Numbered from the stretch's first letter, positions 27,092 through 37,253 are shown. The stretch: 64,000 nt of DNA from Sulfolobales archaeon (GCA_025058345.1 JANXEN010000003.1:1-64000); one strand, 5' to 3'. Notes: generated by a model from the letters alone, not told the origin. Numbers and translations: made by a program.

Positions 27092-28399
27092 TTACTTAGA
27101 CCTTCTAAACCTACTAACAAGTCTCTGGACCTTAATTAACTTCTCGAACGTAAGTACTTTGGAGGTCAGCACTATTAGCGTGATGGAGAACGCTAACGAC
27201 GACGCCAACCAGACCGGCATTAATTTATCCGGCTGCGATAACATGAGTTCCTTAGACATAACCATCGGTTGGGTGAACGGAACTGCATACAGTAATGACT
27301 TTACCGTTGGACTTAACTTACTTATGTCTGTAAACATTACGTAGTAGCTTGGGATTATCACAAACATAGATGCAGGGCCTGAGACTGTTGTAGCTATCCT
27401 CACGTCACTACTTAACACACCTATCGTAACACCTAACGTAGCCATAGCGAATGACGCTAAAACCAAGCTTACTGCTAAATACAGCACTGATTCAGGCGTT
27501 ATTAAAATTAATGTGGGGGCAATGAATTCAGTCCCACTACCTAAGGAGGTAGAGAACCCTACAGAGAAAATATAGAAGTATAGGAGGAAGCCAGCTATAT
27601 TTAACGCAGAACCCAGTAAAGCCACGCTGAACGAACCTAATAACTTACCCAACAATATCTTAAACCTACTTATAGGTAACGTAAGCAGTACTTCAAGGGT
27701 CTTCTCCTCATTCTCAACAGCTGTTGAGGTAGCAGCCATCTGAAGCACTCCAAGAGTAATTATCATGAAGGCTATTGGGAGCATAAAGGAAGTAATGCTT
27801 AGTTGGGCGAAGATCGCGGAAGTGCCGGGTAGGGTCTGGTTACGTGTAACTAAGTAAGTTAACGTAGTAACGCTTGCTGGAGATTTGATGAACTGGGAAC
27901 TTAAGTTGACGCCGTAACTTCTAAGGAGGTAATCACTCAGTAATTCATTAATTGCTGCAGCAATAAGAGTTGATTTAAGTGAAGGTACGAAGGATATGGA
28001 TTTAACGACATCTACTGCTGTGATGTTAGGCCTAACCCCACCTTTGATATTGGCCGTGAAGCCTTCACTGAAGACCACTATAACCTCGTAGTTCTTACTT
28101 AGCGCTAACTCAGTTAGAGATGCGATCTCAGGCACCTTCACTACCTCAACACTGGAGGCAAGTCCTAAAGCCTTCAAACCCCTTACGACGTAGTCAGTTA
28201 GTTCGGTATTATCTAAATCGCTGATTAAGATGTTGGATGGTGAGGTAATCCCGGCTACTGACTCCCTAACACCTAATGAGAGTATAAGGCCCATAAAAGG
28301 CAGTATAAGAGCTGATATTATGAAGGGTAACCATATACGTGGGTCACGCACTAGGTCCTTAAACTCCTTCTTAATTAGTTCTATAAGCAATTTAAGCAC
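27092..28399 (-). CDS. ABC-2 type exporter permease
   Basis: One N-terminal helix (about 22-42) and an exported domain of some 150 residues precede five C-terminal helices from about 205 to 425. This is the layout of NatB-like ABC2_membrane_3 permeases. The motif VENEEKTLEVLLTLPISRFKILLGK is typical of the family. Its start overlaps the ATPase gene by eight bases; the two make one exporter. The substrate could be sodium, a drug or a peptide. Confidence 0.85.
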   Translation of the reverse strand: MLKLLIELIKKEFKDLVRDPRIWLPFIISALILPFMGLILSLGVRESVAGITSPSNILISDLDNTELTDYVVRGLKALGLASSVEVVKVPEIASLTELALSKNYEVIVVFSEGFTANIKGGVRPNITAVDVVKSISFVPSLKSTLIAAAINELLSDYLLRSYGVNLSSQFIKSPASVTTLTYLVTRNQTLPGTSAIFAQLSITSFMLPIAFMIITLGVLQMAATSTAVENEEKTLEVLLTLPISRFKILLGKLLGSFSVALLGSALNIAGFLLYFYIFSVGFSTSLGSGTEFIAPTLILITPESVLYLAVSLVLASFAMATLGVTIGVLSSDVRIATTVSGPASMFVIIPSYYVMFTDISKLSPTVKSLLYAVPFTQPMVMSKELMLSQPDKLMPVWLASSLAFSITLIVLTSKVLTFEKLIKVQRLVSRFRRSK

Positions 28400-29117
28400 C
28401 TACTAACTTGATGAATAGCTCTTCAAGGTTTTTAACTCCGTAGATGTTAATTAAATTACTTACTGTGCCTTCAGCAAGTATCTTACCCTCAGAAATCAAC
28501 GCAACCCTATCGCATAAGCCCTCAACCTCAAGCATGTTGTGGCTGGAAATCAAGACAGTAGTTTTATACGTTCTTACGAAGTCCTTCACTAACTCCCTAA
28601 TCATGTGGGAATACATCACATCTAATCCGGCGGTCGGCTCATCTAATATAGCTATTTTAGGCTTAACCATTAAAGCCCTCGCAATCTGCACTCGCCTCTT
28701 CATACCCTTGCTGTAGGTCTTCATCTTATCGTGTGCTTTATCACCTAGGCCGGATAGCTTTACACCCAACTCCAACGCATCGGTAAAATCGCTGGTTGTG
28801 TTGAAGTACATCTTAGCAACTAATTTAAGGTATTCGTAAGCCGTTATGTTCTTGTAGACACCTGCATCCTCCGGTAAATAGGAAATTAACTTCCTCACCT
28901 TATGGGAGTCCTTAACTACGTCATACCCATATATTTTAGCGGACCCTGAAGTGGGGGTCAGTAAAGTCGCTAATATCCTGAAGGTAGTTGTCTTACCTGC
29001 GCCGTTAGGTCCTATAAGCCCGAAGACCTCCCCTTCATCGACTTCGAACGTTATCCCCCTCAGCGCTTGGAAACTTCCATAGCTCTTAATTAGGTTCTTT
29101 ACCTCAACAGCCATCAT
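28392..29117 (-). CDS. ABC-2 exporter ATP-binding protein
   Basis: Walker A GPNGAGKTT, signature YSKGMKRRV (the variant normal for ABC-2 / NatA-type ATPases), Walker B IAILDEPTAGLD and the H-loop SSHNM are intact in 241 residues. It pairs with the permease downstream. MAVEV, one codon later, is an equally possible start. Confidence 0.92.
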   Translation of the reverse strand: MMAVEVKNLIKSYGSFQALRGITFEVDEGEVFGLIGPNGAGKTTTFRILATLLTPTSGSAKIYGYDVVKDSHKVRKLISYLPEDAGVYKNITAYEYLKLVAKMYFNTTSDFTDALELGVKLSGLGDKAHDKMKTYSKGMKRRVQIARALMVKPKIAILDEPTAGLDVMYSHMIRELVKDFVRTYKTTVLISSHNMLEVEGLCDRVALISEGKILAEGTVSNLINIYGVKNLEELFIKLVGA

Positions 29118-29215
29118 TCCTCACGAACCACCTAAGTATAGAAGTTCTATAAAATTATTAAGATTATTTAAGTAAACTATATTTACGGCCCCGTACAATA
29201 TTTCACGGGCTTAAT

Positions 29216-30499
29216 ATGTTTAGCATTAAACCTAAGGTTTATGTGATGCCTATAGGCTCAATAACTAATGCTGAAGTACGTAACGACTACGAAGGTATGT
29301 TGAACTCACTTAAGAAGCTAGATATGGAGTTAGTCATCGGCTCACCTCTAAATGATGAGGTGAGCGTAATTCAGAGAGCTGAAGAGATTAGGAAGTCAGA
29401 CTTCGATGCTGTTGTAGTGCTATCGCTTCACGGCTTCACAGGACATCTCCAGGCAACCTTCGCAGATTCGGTAGGCTTACCCACAGTTATTTGGACATTA
29501 CCTACTAGGTATTCGCTCCCTACAGCTGCAAGTGCTGTAGGGTACTTAAGGGAGAGAGGTCTTAAGGTAAGGTTAGTGCACGGTCCCCCTACAGACCTAA
29601 GTGCGATTAAGAGAGTTGAGCAATTCATTAAGGTTGCCTCAACAATCAATAAACTAAGTAACGTCAGGATAGGTGTTGTAGGGGGTATAATACCGCCTAT
29701 GGTTGCATCCCATTACGATAGGACAGTGCTTAAGAGTAGGTTTGGTGTTGATGTAGTTCATATACCGTTAGGTGACTTAATTAAGACCTATAACGAAGTC
29801 ACCGACGATGAAGTTAGCAGTAAGTTTAAGGAAGTAAGTTCTAGGTATTCGGTTGAGGCACCTGAAGAAGGTGTGAGGAAGGCGTTGAAGCTTTACTTAG
29901 CTATTAAGAAGCTGCAAGGGGTTCTTAAGTTAGATGCTATAGCGCTTGAGTGCTATACAGAGTTATTCCAGATGTTTAGCGTTAATCCATGCTTCGGGTA
30001 TATAGACAATCAGATAATCGGATGTGAGGGGGAGGTGCTAAACGTCGTAGGTTTATTCATAGCCCGCTTACTATCTGGTAGGGAAGCACTCATCTCAGAC
30101 CCGTTCTCAGTTAGTAAGGATGGAGTACTGACCTTCATGCATTGCGCTGCTCCATCATCTATAGCTGAATCAGATTCCAAGGTACATGTGAAGTTAGCTG
30201 AACCCCCATCCATCATTAAGGTTAGGATCCCAGTAATTCACTGCCGTCCTGAAATCCCTTTAACTGAGGTAACGATATTCAGAATTTACGGTAAGTCAAT
30301 TGATAAGGTGCATGTAACGCATGGCAACGTAGTTAGCTACGACTTAAGTAAAGCGTTACAGATAAACGTTAAGATAGATGACCCTGCAGGATTTATAGAC
30401 GGAGTTGTAGGTAATCACTACGTAATATCGTTCGGCGACATTAGGGAAGAGCTGAGGCTCTTATGTGGTTGGTTAGGTATGAAGTACGTTGAGACTTAG
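29216..30499 (+). CDS. L-fucose/L-arabinose isomerase-family protein
   Basis: The 427 residues match the FucI-like fold. The N-terminal domain has VVLSLHGFTGH and LPTVIWTLPTRYSLP, a middle segment IGVVGGIIPPM introduces the second domain, and ECYTELFQMFSVNPCFG carries the conserved glutamate of the metal site. The C-terminal beta domain is complete. Members isomerise aldoses to ketoses, but archaeal homologues are mostly uncharacterised, so the substrate is open. It is monocistronic. Confidence 0.75.
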   Translation: MFSIKPKVYVMPIGSITNAEVRNDYEGMLNSLKKLDMELVIGSPLNDEVSVIQRAEEIRKSDFDAVVVLSLHGFTGHLQATFADSVGLPTVIWTLPTRYSLPTAASAVGYLRERGLKVRLVHGPPTDLSAIKRVEQFIKVASTINKLSNVRIGVVGGIIPPMVASHYDRTVLKSRFGVDVVHIPLGDLIKTYNEVTDDEVSSKFKEVSSRYSVEAPEEGVRKALKLYLAIKKLQGVLKLDAIALECYTELFQMFSVNPCFGYIDNQIIGCEGEVLNVVGLFIARLLSGREALISDPFSVSKDGVLTFMHCAAPSSIAESDSKVHVKLAEPPSIIKVRIPVIHCRPEIPLTEVTIFRIYGKSIDKVHVTHGNVVSYDLSKALQINVKIDDPAGFIDGVVGNHYVISFGDIREELRLLCGWLGMKYVET

Positions 30500-30576
30500 A
30501 TTAAGTTAAATCACTTTAGGTAAGTCTTTTCCACATATTTATAACTAAATGTAGTACAGTATCATGTGGTTGTGGT

Positions 30577-31083
30577 ATGGTAGGTGATTTAGATAAGATT
30601 CTGAATGATGTAGAAACATTAGCTAAGGATTTAGACCTTAAATACCATGGGTGCTCTCAAATGGCTTTGAAGGCTTTACAGGAAGTCCTAGGTATTGAGG
30701 ATGGGAATGCGTTTAAAGCGGCTTCAGCCCTTGCAGGTGGTGTTGCTAGGGGTGGTGAGGTATGCGGTGCCTTGCTAGGGGCTTTAATGGCTGTCAGCTT
30801 AGTCTACGGTAGGGATAAGTTAGAGCCTACCTACCTATCTAAAAATTATTTGAAGGCTATGGAGGTAGGTTATAAAGTTTTTGATGGGTTTAAAGAACAC
30901 TTCGGTAGTGTCCGATGTAGGGACATCCATATGAGGCTGTTCAATAGGTACTACAACTTAAGGGATCCTGGAGAGGCGGGTGAGTTCTTCAGTAGCGGTG
31001 CGATAAATAAGTGTGCAGATGTGGTGGCTGTAGCTGCTAGGCTGGCTGCAAAGGCAATAATAGAATCTAAGGATCTGTACTAG
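30577..31083 (+). CDS. C_GCAxxG_C_C family redox protein
   Basis: A protein of 168 residues with the family pattern: C26 in YHGCSQMAL, GGVARGGEVCGALLGALMA with its cysteine, and later cysteines in VRCRDI and INKCADVV. The family is widespread in anaerobes and thought to bind a redox cofactor or metal through these cysteines, without proven function. SD GGTTGTGG lies near the start. It precedes the hydrogenase operon by 160 bases of AT-rich DNA. Confidence 0.8.
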   Translation: MVGDLDKILNDVETLAKDLDLKYHGCSQMALKALQEVLGIEDGNAFKAASALAGGVARGGEVCGALLGALMAVSLVYGRDKLEPTYLSKNYLKAMEVGYKVFDGFKEHFGSVRCRDIHMRLFNRYYNLRDPGEAGEFFSSGAINKCADVVAVAARLAAKAIIESKDLY

Positions 31084-31270
31084 ATATTGGCTTTAAATTA
31101 TTTAAACTGCGTTACCTAATTAATTAAATTTATTTTTAAATATATCCTAAATTAATTCGAAATGGCTTTTAAGAGTTTATACAGTAATTAACTTCTTAAT
31201 ACTTAAATTCCTTCTCACCCTATATAGCTTAGGTAAGGCATAACTCGTGGAGATGGGGTCAGGTGGTTGG

Positions 31271-31792
31271 ATGGATTCCGTTAAGGAAAGAAGTGTGGAT
31301 GAGGTAGTGTCAACTATTCTAGGTAAGTATAACCAACGCCATCACCTCATGAGGATTCTTCAGGAGGTTCAATCCAATTACGGCTACCTCCCACGTGAGG
31401 CTCTTGAGAAAATATCTCAGAGCACTGGAATACCTTTAAGCGATATAATTAACGTAGCTACGTTCTACCACCAATATAGGCTTGAAATCCCCGGGTACTA
31501 CATATTCCTTGTATGTATGGGTACTGCCTGCCACCTGAAGGGTAATCAAGACAACTATAACGTCTTAAGAAATACGTTAGGGATTAAGAAAGGCAACACA
31601 TCATCTGATGGACTAGTAAGTGTTGAGAAAGCTCGATGTTTCGGTTGCTGCTCTTTAGCACCTGTAATGATGGTTGTTAGCAGGGACGGCTGTGAGAGAT
31701 ACCTACACGGCAACGTAGATATTAAGGAAACCAAGAAGTTAGCACTCACATATAGGTCCATGGCTTCAAAGAAAGTGAGGAGTGGTGAGTGA
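31271..31792 (+). CDS. NuoE-like [2Fe-2S] subunit of a hydrogenase/diaphorase complex
   Basis: A helical N-terminal domain ([18 protein letters not shown], typical of NuoE/HydC/HndA) is followed by a thioredoxin-like ferredoxin whose cysteines lie in [11 protein letters not shown] and [11 protein letters not shown]. This subunit carries a [2Fe-2S] cluster next to the flavin of the NuoF-like partner. ATG 31271 follows GGTGGT by three bases; GTG 31247 is also open. It is the first gene of the five-gene operon ending at 37101 and overlaps nothing upstream. Confidence 0.87.
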   Translation: MDSVKERSVDEVVSTILGKYNQRHHLMRILQEVQSNYGYLPREALEKISQSTGIPLSDIINVATFYHQYRLEIPGYYIFLVCMGTACHLKGNQDNYNVLRNTLGIKKGNTSSDGLVSVEKARCFGCCSLAPVMMVVSRDGCERYLHGNVDIKETKKLALTYRSMASKKVRSGE

Positions 31793-31793
31793 G

Positions 31794-33752
31794 ATGGCTG
31801 AATGGACTTTAATGGATAGGTGCTGCGATAAGTGCTGGCATACCGTTGAATATCCCTGTAAGCACTTCATTAGATGCACGGTTGAAGGCCCTCTATGTCA
31901 CGAAAGCGCTGAATGTAGGGTTAAGAGGAAGAGGAGGATTGAGGAATTAAAATATGGGAAGTACGGCATTAAGATTAAGGTACCGATTTCAAGCTGTACG
32001 CTTGCTGCTGGAGCTAAGGAGGTCTACGACGCTGTCAGTAAGGAAGTTCTATCAAGTGGTTTGAATGCCGACATAACGATTAGCGGATGTATGGGTCTCT
32101 GCTATCTAGACCCTTGGATTGAATTATCGAAGAAGGGGTTACCTACAGCGATCTACGTTAACGTCAAACCTGGGGACGTACCTAAGATACTTAAGGAGTA
32201 TTTAAGCGGAGATCTCTCAAACGCATTCGCGTTGAGGGCAGATCCTGAAGGAATCTACAAGAACTACAAAGTTCCTTTACTGAATGACTTAACGCTTTGG
32301 TCTAATCAGGTTAGGTTCGTATCGAGGGGATGCGGGGTTTTAAATCCTGAATCCATAGAGGATTACATCATTTCGAATGGGTTTAGAGGACTTGATAAGA
32401 TCTTAAACATGCATCCTAAGAACGTTATAGAGTTTGTTAAGAAGTCAGGGCTGAGGGGCCGTGGCGGTGCTGGATTCCCTACATGGATGAAGTGGGAGAT
32501 AGCTCAGTCACAGGTTAGCGACATTAAGTACTTCATAGTGAATGCTGATGAGGGAGACCCTGGAGCGTTCATGAATAGATTATTAGCTGAGTCAGACCCC
32601 TACAGAGTTATTGAGGGTATGATAATAGGTGCTTACGCCGTAGGTGCTTCGAAGGGATACATCTTCGTAAGGGCTGAAAAGCCGTTGATGGCTGACAGGC
32701 TTTCTAAGGCGGTAGAGGAGATAAGGAAGTACGGCTTACTAGGTAGGAATATTCTGGGCAGCGGCTTCAGCTTCGATATAGAAGTCATATTAAGTGCTGG
32801 AGCGTTCGTATGTGGTGAGGAAACAGCTTTAATATCAGCTATTGAGGGTAGGACTAGACCTAGGCAGAGGCCTCCCTACCCAGCAACAAGGGGTTTATGG
32901 GATAAGCCTACAGTCATAAATAACGTTGAGACAGTCGCGCACGTAGCTACAGTATTTCAAGTTGGTGTAGAGGAATTCACGAAATACGGGACTGAGAAGA
33001 GTAAGGGAACTAAGATGTTCTGCGTTACAGGATGTGTCAGTAGGACTGGAGCTTATGAGGTCCCAATAGGTATGAGTTTAAGTAAGTTGGTCTACGACCT
33101 AGCAGGAGGTCCCCCAGACGGTAAGAAAGTTAAGGCCGTTCAGATAGGAGGACCTAGCGGTGGATGTGTACCCAGCAACTTACTGAACACTCCAGTAGAC
33201 TACGAATCCCTTCAGAGTGCTGGAGCCATAATGGGTTCGGGAGGTGTCGTAGTTATTGATGAGGATAGCTGCATGGTTGACGTCGCTAAGTTCTTCACAA
33301 GCTTCACGCTGGCTGAATCATGCGGTAAGTGCTTCACCTGCAGGGTTGGCATGAAACTACTTTACGATATACTTAAAAATATAACTGAAGGTAAGGGTAG
33401 TGAGGAGGATTTAGAGCTCCTCAACGAGTTGAGCGATGTTATAATTGGTAGTAGTCTATGCGCTCTCGGAGGCACCGCACCTAATCCAATTAAATCCACC
33501 TTAAGGTATTTCAGGGATGAATACGTTGCCCATATTAAGGATAGGAAATGTCCGGCTAAGGTCTGTCCAAACCTCGTTGAGTACTGGATAGATCCGGCTA
33601 AGTGTGTTGGGTGCGGATTATGCGTTAAGGCATGTCCCACGAACTTCATCACCGGTGAGAGGGGTAAACCCCACTCAATAGATCCATCTAAATGTATTAG
33701 ATGTTCGCAGTGCTTCATCACATGTCCTCAGGGAGCCGTCATCAAGAGGTGA
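31794..33752 (+). CDS. NuoF-like NAD(P)H-oxidising flavoprotein subunit with extra N-terminal and C-terminal Fe-S domains
   Basis: Order of domains in 652 residues: a cysteine-rich N-terminus (CCDKC, then PLCHESAEC), a thioredoxin-like [2Fe-2S] domain (CTLAAGAKE and SGCMGLC), the NuoF core with [13 protein letters not shown] (NADH/FMN site) and [13 protein letters not shown], the N3 cluster motif [12 protein letters not shown] with a later cysteine, and a 2[4Fe-4S] ferredoxin ([12 protein letters not shown] and [12 protein letters not shown]). This matches HydB/HndC of bifurcating hydrogenases. ATG 31794 lies just after the NuoE stop, with GGTGAG four bases upstream. It delivers NAD(P)H electrons to the hydrogenase, or the reverse. 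Confidence 0.92.
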   Translation: MAEWTLMDRCCDKCWHTVEYPCKHFIRCTVEGPLCHESAECRVKRKRRIEELKYGKYGIKIKVPISSCTLAAGAKEVYDAVSKEVLSSGLNADITISGCMGLCYLDPWIELSKKGLPTAIYVNVKPGDVPKILKEYLSGDLSNAFALRADPEGIYKNYKVPLLNDLTLWSNQVRFVSRGCGVLNPESIEDYIISNGFRGLDKILNMHPKNVIEFVKKSGLRGRGGAGFPTWMKWEIAQSQVSDIKYFIVNADEGDPGAFMNRLLAESDPYRVIEGMIIGAYAVGASKGYIFVRAEKPLMADRLSKAVEEIRKYGLLGRNILGSGFSFDIEVILSAGAFVCGEETALISAIEGRTRPRQRPPYPATRGLWDKPTVINNVETVAHVATVFQVGVEEFTKYGTEKSKGTKMFCVTGCVSRTGAYEVPIGMSLSKLVYDLAGGPPDGKKVKAVQIGGPSGGCVPSNLLNTPVDYESLQSAGAIMGSGGVVVIDEDSCMVDVAKFFTSFTLAESCGKCFTCRVGMKLLYDILKNITEGKGSEEDLELLNELSDVIIGSSLCALGGTAPNPIKSTLRYFRDEYVAHIKDRKCPAKVCPNLVEYWIDPAKCVGCGLCVKACPTNFITGERGKPHSIDPSKCIRCSQCFITCPQGAVIKR

Positions 33753-33756
33753 GCGT

Positions 33757-34425
33757 ATGGTTAAACTGTATATAAATAATAAGGAGGTTCAGGTGGAGGC
33801 CGCATCCACTCTACTAGACGCTATAGTGCGGGCTGGGTTTAAGGTACCGACTCTATGTTACCTGAAGGATATGTTCAATGAAGCTACCTGCAGGGTATGC
33901 ATTGTTGAGTTAAGTGGCGGTAGATTAGTTCCCTCATGCTCGTACCCAGCGTCTGAAGGTTTGAGAGTCCTCACAGACAGTGAGCGGGTTCTTAAGTACC
34001 GCAGAGCTATAGTGGAGATGATATTAGCGTCGCATAAGATTAAGTGCCAATCATGTAGTATGAAGGGAGGGTATTGTCAACTCCTTAAGTTATCAAAAGA
34101 ATTTGGAGTTGAGGGAATACCTGTATGTGCTGAGTGCCCGCTCTACGGAAGTGAATGCCTGCTTAACCTAGGCATTGCTTGCTTAGGCCCTGTCACTATA
34201 GCTGGTTGTGACGCTATATGCACTAAGGAAAGATCACCTTGCATAGGCTGCAGAGGGCCTGCATCACCAGATGATGTCCTGGAGGAAGGTATTAAGACCT
34301 TCATAAAGTATAAAATCAACATAGATGAGGTAGTTGGTATATCTGAACTGTTTTGGGGTTCGAACCCCTTAACTCAAACTATACGTAAGTTATTTACAAA
34401 TCTACATGAAGGTGGTAGGGTATGA
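33757..34425 (+). CDS. Chimera: HydA/NuoG-type ferredoxin N-terminus joined to the C-terminal half of a [NiFe]-hydrogenase small subunit
   Basis: Residues 1-80 are a plant-type [2Fe-2S] ferredoxin (C34, C45, C48, C61). Residues 93-107 give the His-Cys3 [4Fe-4S] ligand set of NuoG/HydA (H93, C97, C100, C107). From 121 on, the sequence switches to the small-subunit cysteine array of group 3 [NiFe] hydrogenases: [25 protein letters not shown] and CIGCRGP (C124, C127, C134, C142, C151, C155, C162, C165), enough for two [4Fe-4S] clusters. A short helical tail follows. It thus carries the medial and distal wire of the hydrogenase fused to the entry clusters of a diaphorase. It ends four bases into the large-subunit gene. 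Confidence 0.85.
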   Translation: MVKLYINNKEVQVEAASTLLDAIVRAGFKVPTLCYLKDMFNEATCRVCIVELSGGRLVPSCSYPASEGLRVLTDSERVLKYRRAIVEMILASHKIKCQSCSMKGGYCQLLKLSKEFGVEGIPVCAECPLYGSECLLNLGIACLGPVTIAGCDAICTKERSPCIGCRGPASPDDVLEEGIKTFIKYKINIDEVVGISELFWGSNPLTQTIRKLFTNLHEGGRV

Positions 34426-35705
34426 GTATTAAGGTTGATTTTAAGGTGGATAAGGTTTTCGGACATCTAGAGCTTCAGATAGATTTACATGGAGATGAGG
34501 TGAAGACTAGGTTTGTATCTAGTGAGGATTTGAGGTACTTCGAACACATGGTTGTTGGCAGGAAATACTACGAGGTACCCTACATTGTTTCGAGAATATG
34601 TGGTGCCTGCAGTATTTCCCACTTCTTAACATCTGTAAATGCTGTTGAGAATGCCTTAAACGTTGAATTAGATGAGGAGGTGATAACCCTTAAGGAAGTT
34701 ATGCATAAGTTGGAAATAGCTCAAAACACAGCAGTTCACCTCTACTTCCTCGCATTGCCTGACTACCTTAAGGTTAGGAACTTAAGCGAGCTCATGTCAG
34801 CTAAGCCAGATATTGTTAAGTCGGCAATGATGTTGAATTCGTTAACGCTTCAGGCAGTTAACGTCTTAGCTGGTAGGATAGTTAATCCCCTTACATATAG
34901 GGTAGGTGGATTCACAAGAGGTATACCTAAAGAAACCATTGATAGGGTTATTAAGACGTTGGATAGAGCTGAGAAGCTGGCTGAGGCTTTATCCGACCTA
35001 ATACTCGGTCTAGATTTACCTAGGCTTTCAGATTCTGAGTTGAATTACTTGACAGCAGATCCTCCGACAGAATATTTAACGATCGGCGATTACTTAGTAG
35101 GAAGTGACGGAAGTAGATTTAGGGGCATGGATTACATGCAGTTTATCTCGGAAGAGATCAGTGATTATTCAACCACTAAATACTGCCGATACAGAGGTAG
35201 AGTCTTCTTCGTGGGGCCTAGAGCTAGGCTTCTAGCATTTGGTGAGAGGTTACCTGACTACGCTGGGCTCATTTACGACGTTAGGAAGGAGTTACATAAC
35301 CCCTTCAGCAACCTTAAGGCTAAGGCTGTAGAACTCCTTTACTGTATAAGTAATTCTAAGGCAGTCCTAGGAGGTCTTAAGGAGAAGAACTTCAGTGCGC
35401 CGAAAGAAGTTAGGGTTAGACGTGGGGAGGGTGTAGGCATTATGGAAGCCCCTAGAGGGTTACTAATACACCACTACGTAATTAACGATGATGGCGTAGT
35501 AGAGCGCTCGAACATAATAACCCCTACTGTAATGTTTTCTAAACACGTTGAGGTAGCTGCGAAGACGCTTAGTGAAGAATTAATCAATAATGGTGCTAGT
35601 TTAAATGAAATAGAGTTGAAGGCAGCTATGTTAGTGAGGGCTTATGACCCATGTCTCCCCTGCTCGGTACATTTAATTGTTAAGGAAGGTGATAGTCGTG
35701 AGTGA
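34422..35705 (+). CDS. [NiFe]-hydrogenase large (catalytic) subunit
   Basis: The two CxxC pairs that hold the Ni-Fe centre are intact: [10 protein letters not shown] (C60, C63, H67) and DPCLPCSVH (C411, C414, H417). A ten-residue tail after H417 ([10 protein letters not shown]) would be removed by a maturation endopeptidase, as in other [NiFe] enzymes. At 427 residues it has the size of group 3 (soluble, NAD(P)- or F420-linked) subunits. It starts by a four-base overlap with the chimeric ferredoxin gene and overlaps the next gene by eight bases. It should produce or consume H2. No maturation genes (hyp) lie in this window. Confidence 0.92.
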   Translation: MSIKVDFKVDKVFGHLELQIDLHGDEVKTRFVSSEDLRYFEHMVVGRKYYEVPYIVSRICGACSISHFLTSVNAVENALNVELDEEVITLKEVMHKLEIAQNTAVHLYFLALPDYLKVRNLSELMSAKPDIVKSAMMLNSLTLQAVNVLAGRIVNPLTYRVGGFTRGIPKETIDRVIKTLDRAEKLAEALSDLILGLDLPRLSDSELNYLTADPPTEYLTIGDYLVGSDGSRFRGMDYMQFISEEISDYSTTKYCRYRGRVFFVGPRARLLAFGERLPDYAGLIYDVRKELHNPFSNLKAKAVELLYCISNSKAVLGGLKEKNFSAPKEVRVRRGEGVGIMEAPRGLLIHHYVINDDGVVERSNIITPTVMFSKHVEVAAKTLSEELINNGASLNEIELKAAMLVRAYDPCLPCSVHLIVKEGDSRE

Positions 35706-37101
35706 GAGGAATTTAGTCATAGCTATATATAGTTTCGGCGGCTGTGAGGGCTGCCGTCATGAGATGTTAAATTTAGGTGAAGAACTCCTAAACCTATTAG
35801 CTAAGTACGGGATTACCGTAGCGTATGAACCTCTACTAGGCTACGTTGATGAGAAGGAGGAATACGATGTAGTGTTTATAGAGGGTGCGGTAACTTCAAC
35901 TAAGGAAGTTAAGAAGTTGATGGAACTGAGGAGTAAGGCTAAGATCCTTGTAGCGTTAGGCTCCTGCAGTTACCTAGGAGGTATACCAGCTTTGATGAAG
36001 GATGTTAAGGACGAATTAACTAAAAAGTTTACTAAGTCACCAGCCATTATCCCTGTTACAGCATCACCGATAGGTAAGTATGTTAAAATTGATTACTGGC
36101 TTAGGGGATGCCCTATAAACAAGTTTGAACTCACAGCACTCCTAAAAACCATAGCAGAGGGTAGGTACTTCAGGCAAGGCATTAAGAGGTTTAACTTCTG
36201 CCGCGACTCAGTAGTAGACATTAGAGGTAAGTTAATAGGTTTAGACGGTGAGAAGTGCTTAATCTGCGGTAGGTGTGTAGGGATCTGCAGCAACATAGGT
36301 GTTAATGCCTTAGGACACGTTAATAGAGGCATCAATATAGCAGTCGCAACACCTTTCCAGGAACCTCTAGATAATACCACATGCATTACATGCGGTTTAT
36401 GCACTGCTTACTGCCCGGTAGGGGCTATAAACTACACCAACAACATACAGTTAGTTCAGGACATGTTTAAGAATGGTGAGAAGTTAGTGGCTTACGTTGA
36501 GTACGAGGCTCTAGCGGCATTAGCTGAGGCGGAAGAAACCCACCCGAATAAATTAGTGACTGCGATTAAGAAGCTTGGTTTCGATAAAGTCGTGCTATGG
36601 ACGCCTCTAGCTAACGTAAGGCCATCCGCTGATCTAAGTATATTACCTATGAGCCATGCGGAACATAAGTACATATCTCAGTTCTACCCAGACTTAAAGA
36701 AATACTTAACTCAACCTCCCTCTATGAGGATACCTTACCGCGGGGTACTCATAACTCAATGCGTTGCGAGGAAGGTTTACAGTGACTACGTCCTTACTGC
36801 TAGAGAGCTCCAGATGATGATTAAGAAATTAAACATTAGCGATTTAGAATCCTCAGAGCCTGACCACGTCTTCAAACCAGCGATATACGGTTACTTAAAG
36901 GCAGTTGGTCCCTACGAATTGAAGGGCGTGTTAGAAACTGTTAGGAGAGGTGTTATAAAGTCCGGTGTAATTGTTACGTACATATGCCCGAACGGCTGTT
37001 TGATGGGTGGTGGACAACCGCATTCCAAGCTACCTTTCGAAGTTTGCGTGGAGTGTCGTGAGAGTTACTTCGATAAATTTATGAAGGCGTACATACTATA
37101 A
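35698..37101 (+). CDS. Chimera: N-terminal half of [NiFe]-hydrogenase small subunit joined to ferredoxin and [FeFe]-hydrogenase H-cluster-like domain
   Basis: Residues 1-160 are a HoxY-type small subunit with proximal-cluster cysteines C16, C19 (GGCEGC), C90 (GSCSYLGG) and C138 (RGCP). Residues 185-245 hold two [4Fe-4S] motifs (C187, C190, C193, C197; C229, C232, C235, C239) separated by the NALGHVNRGINIAVATPF segment known from HydA/NuoG. Residues 260-445 align with the HydA catalytic domain: KLVTAIKKLGFDKV, TQCVARK (C355), VLTARELQMMI and CPNGCLMGGGQP (C430, C434). The first-loop cysteine motif (TSCCP) is replaced by LPMSHAEH, so a complete H-cluster is unlikely. I use GTG 35698, with AGGTGA five bases upstream. 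Confidence 0.88.
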   Translation: MSERNLVIAIYSFGGCEGCRHEMLNLGEELLNLLAKYGITVAYEPLLGYVDEKEEYDVVFIEGAVTSTKEVKKLMELRSKAKILVALGSCSYLGGIPALMKDVKDELTKKFTKSPAIIPVTASPIGKYVKIDYWLRGCPINKFELTALLKTIAEGRYFRQGIKRFNFCRDSVVDIRGKLIGLDGEKCLICGRCVGICSNIGVNALGHVNRGINIAVATPFQEPLDNTTCITCGLCTAYCPVGAINYTNNIQLVQDMFKNGEKLVAYVEYEALAALAEAEETHPNKLVTAIKKLGFDKVVLWTPLANVRPSADLSILPMSHAEHKYISQFYPDLKKYLTQPPSMRIPYRGVLITQCVARKVYSDYVLTARELQMMIKKLNISDLESSEPDHVFKPAIYGYLKAVGPYELKGVLETVRRGVIKSGVIVTYICPNGCLMGGGQPHSKLPFEVCVECRESYFDKFMKAYIL

Positions 37102-37253
37102 CTTTTATCCAATAACTTAGGCAGAGTTAAAAAATCAAGGTATTTTATGATAATTACAATTATAATTTATTTACATAACTTATACTTAGTTTTCAAATAA
37201 ATTTTTCATGATAATTTATATTTATTTGGTTAGAATAGTTAACGGGATTTGAT

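Noticed and set aside
34360-34378. GGGGTTCGAACCCC, like the T-arm of a tRNA
   Set aside because: It lies inside the chimeric ferredoxin gene in frame, and no acceptor, D or anticodon arm can be drawn around it.
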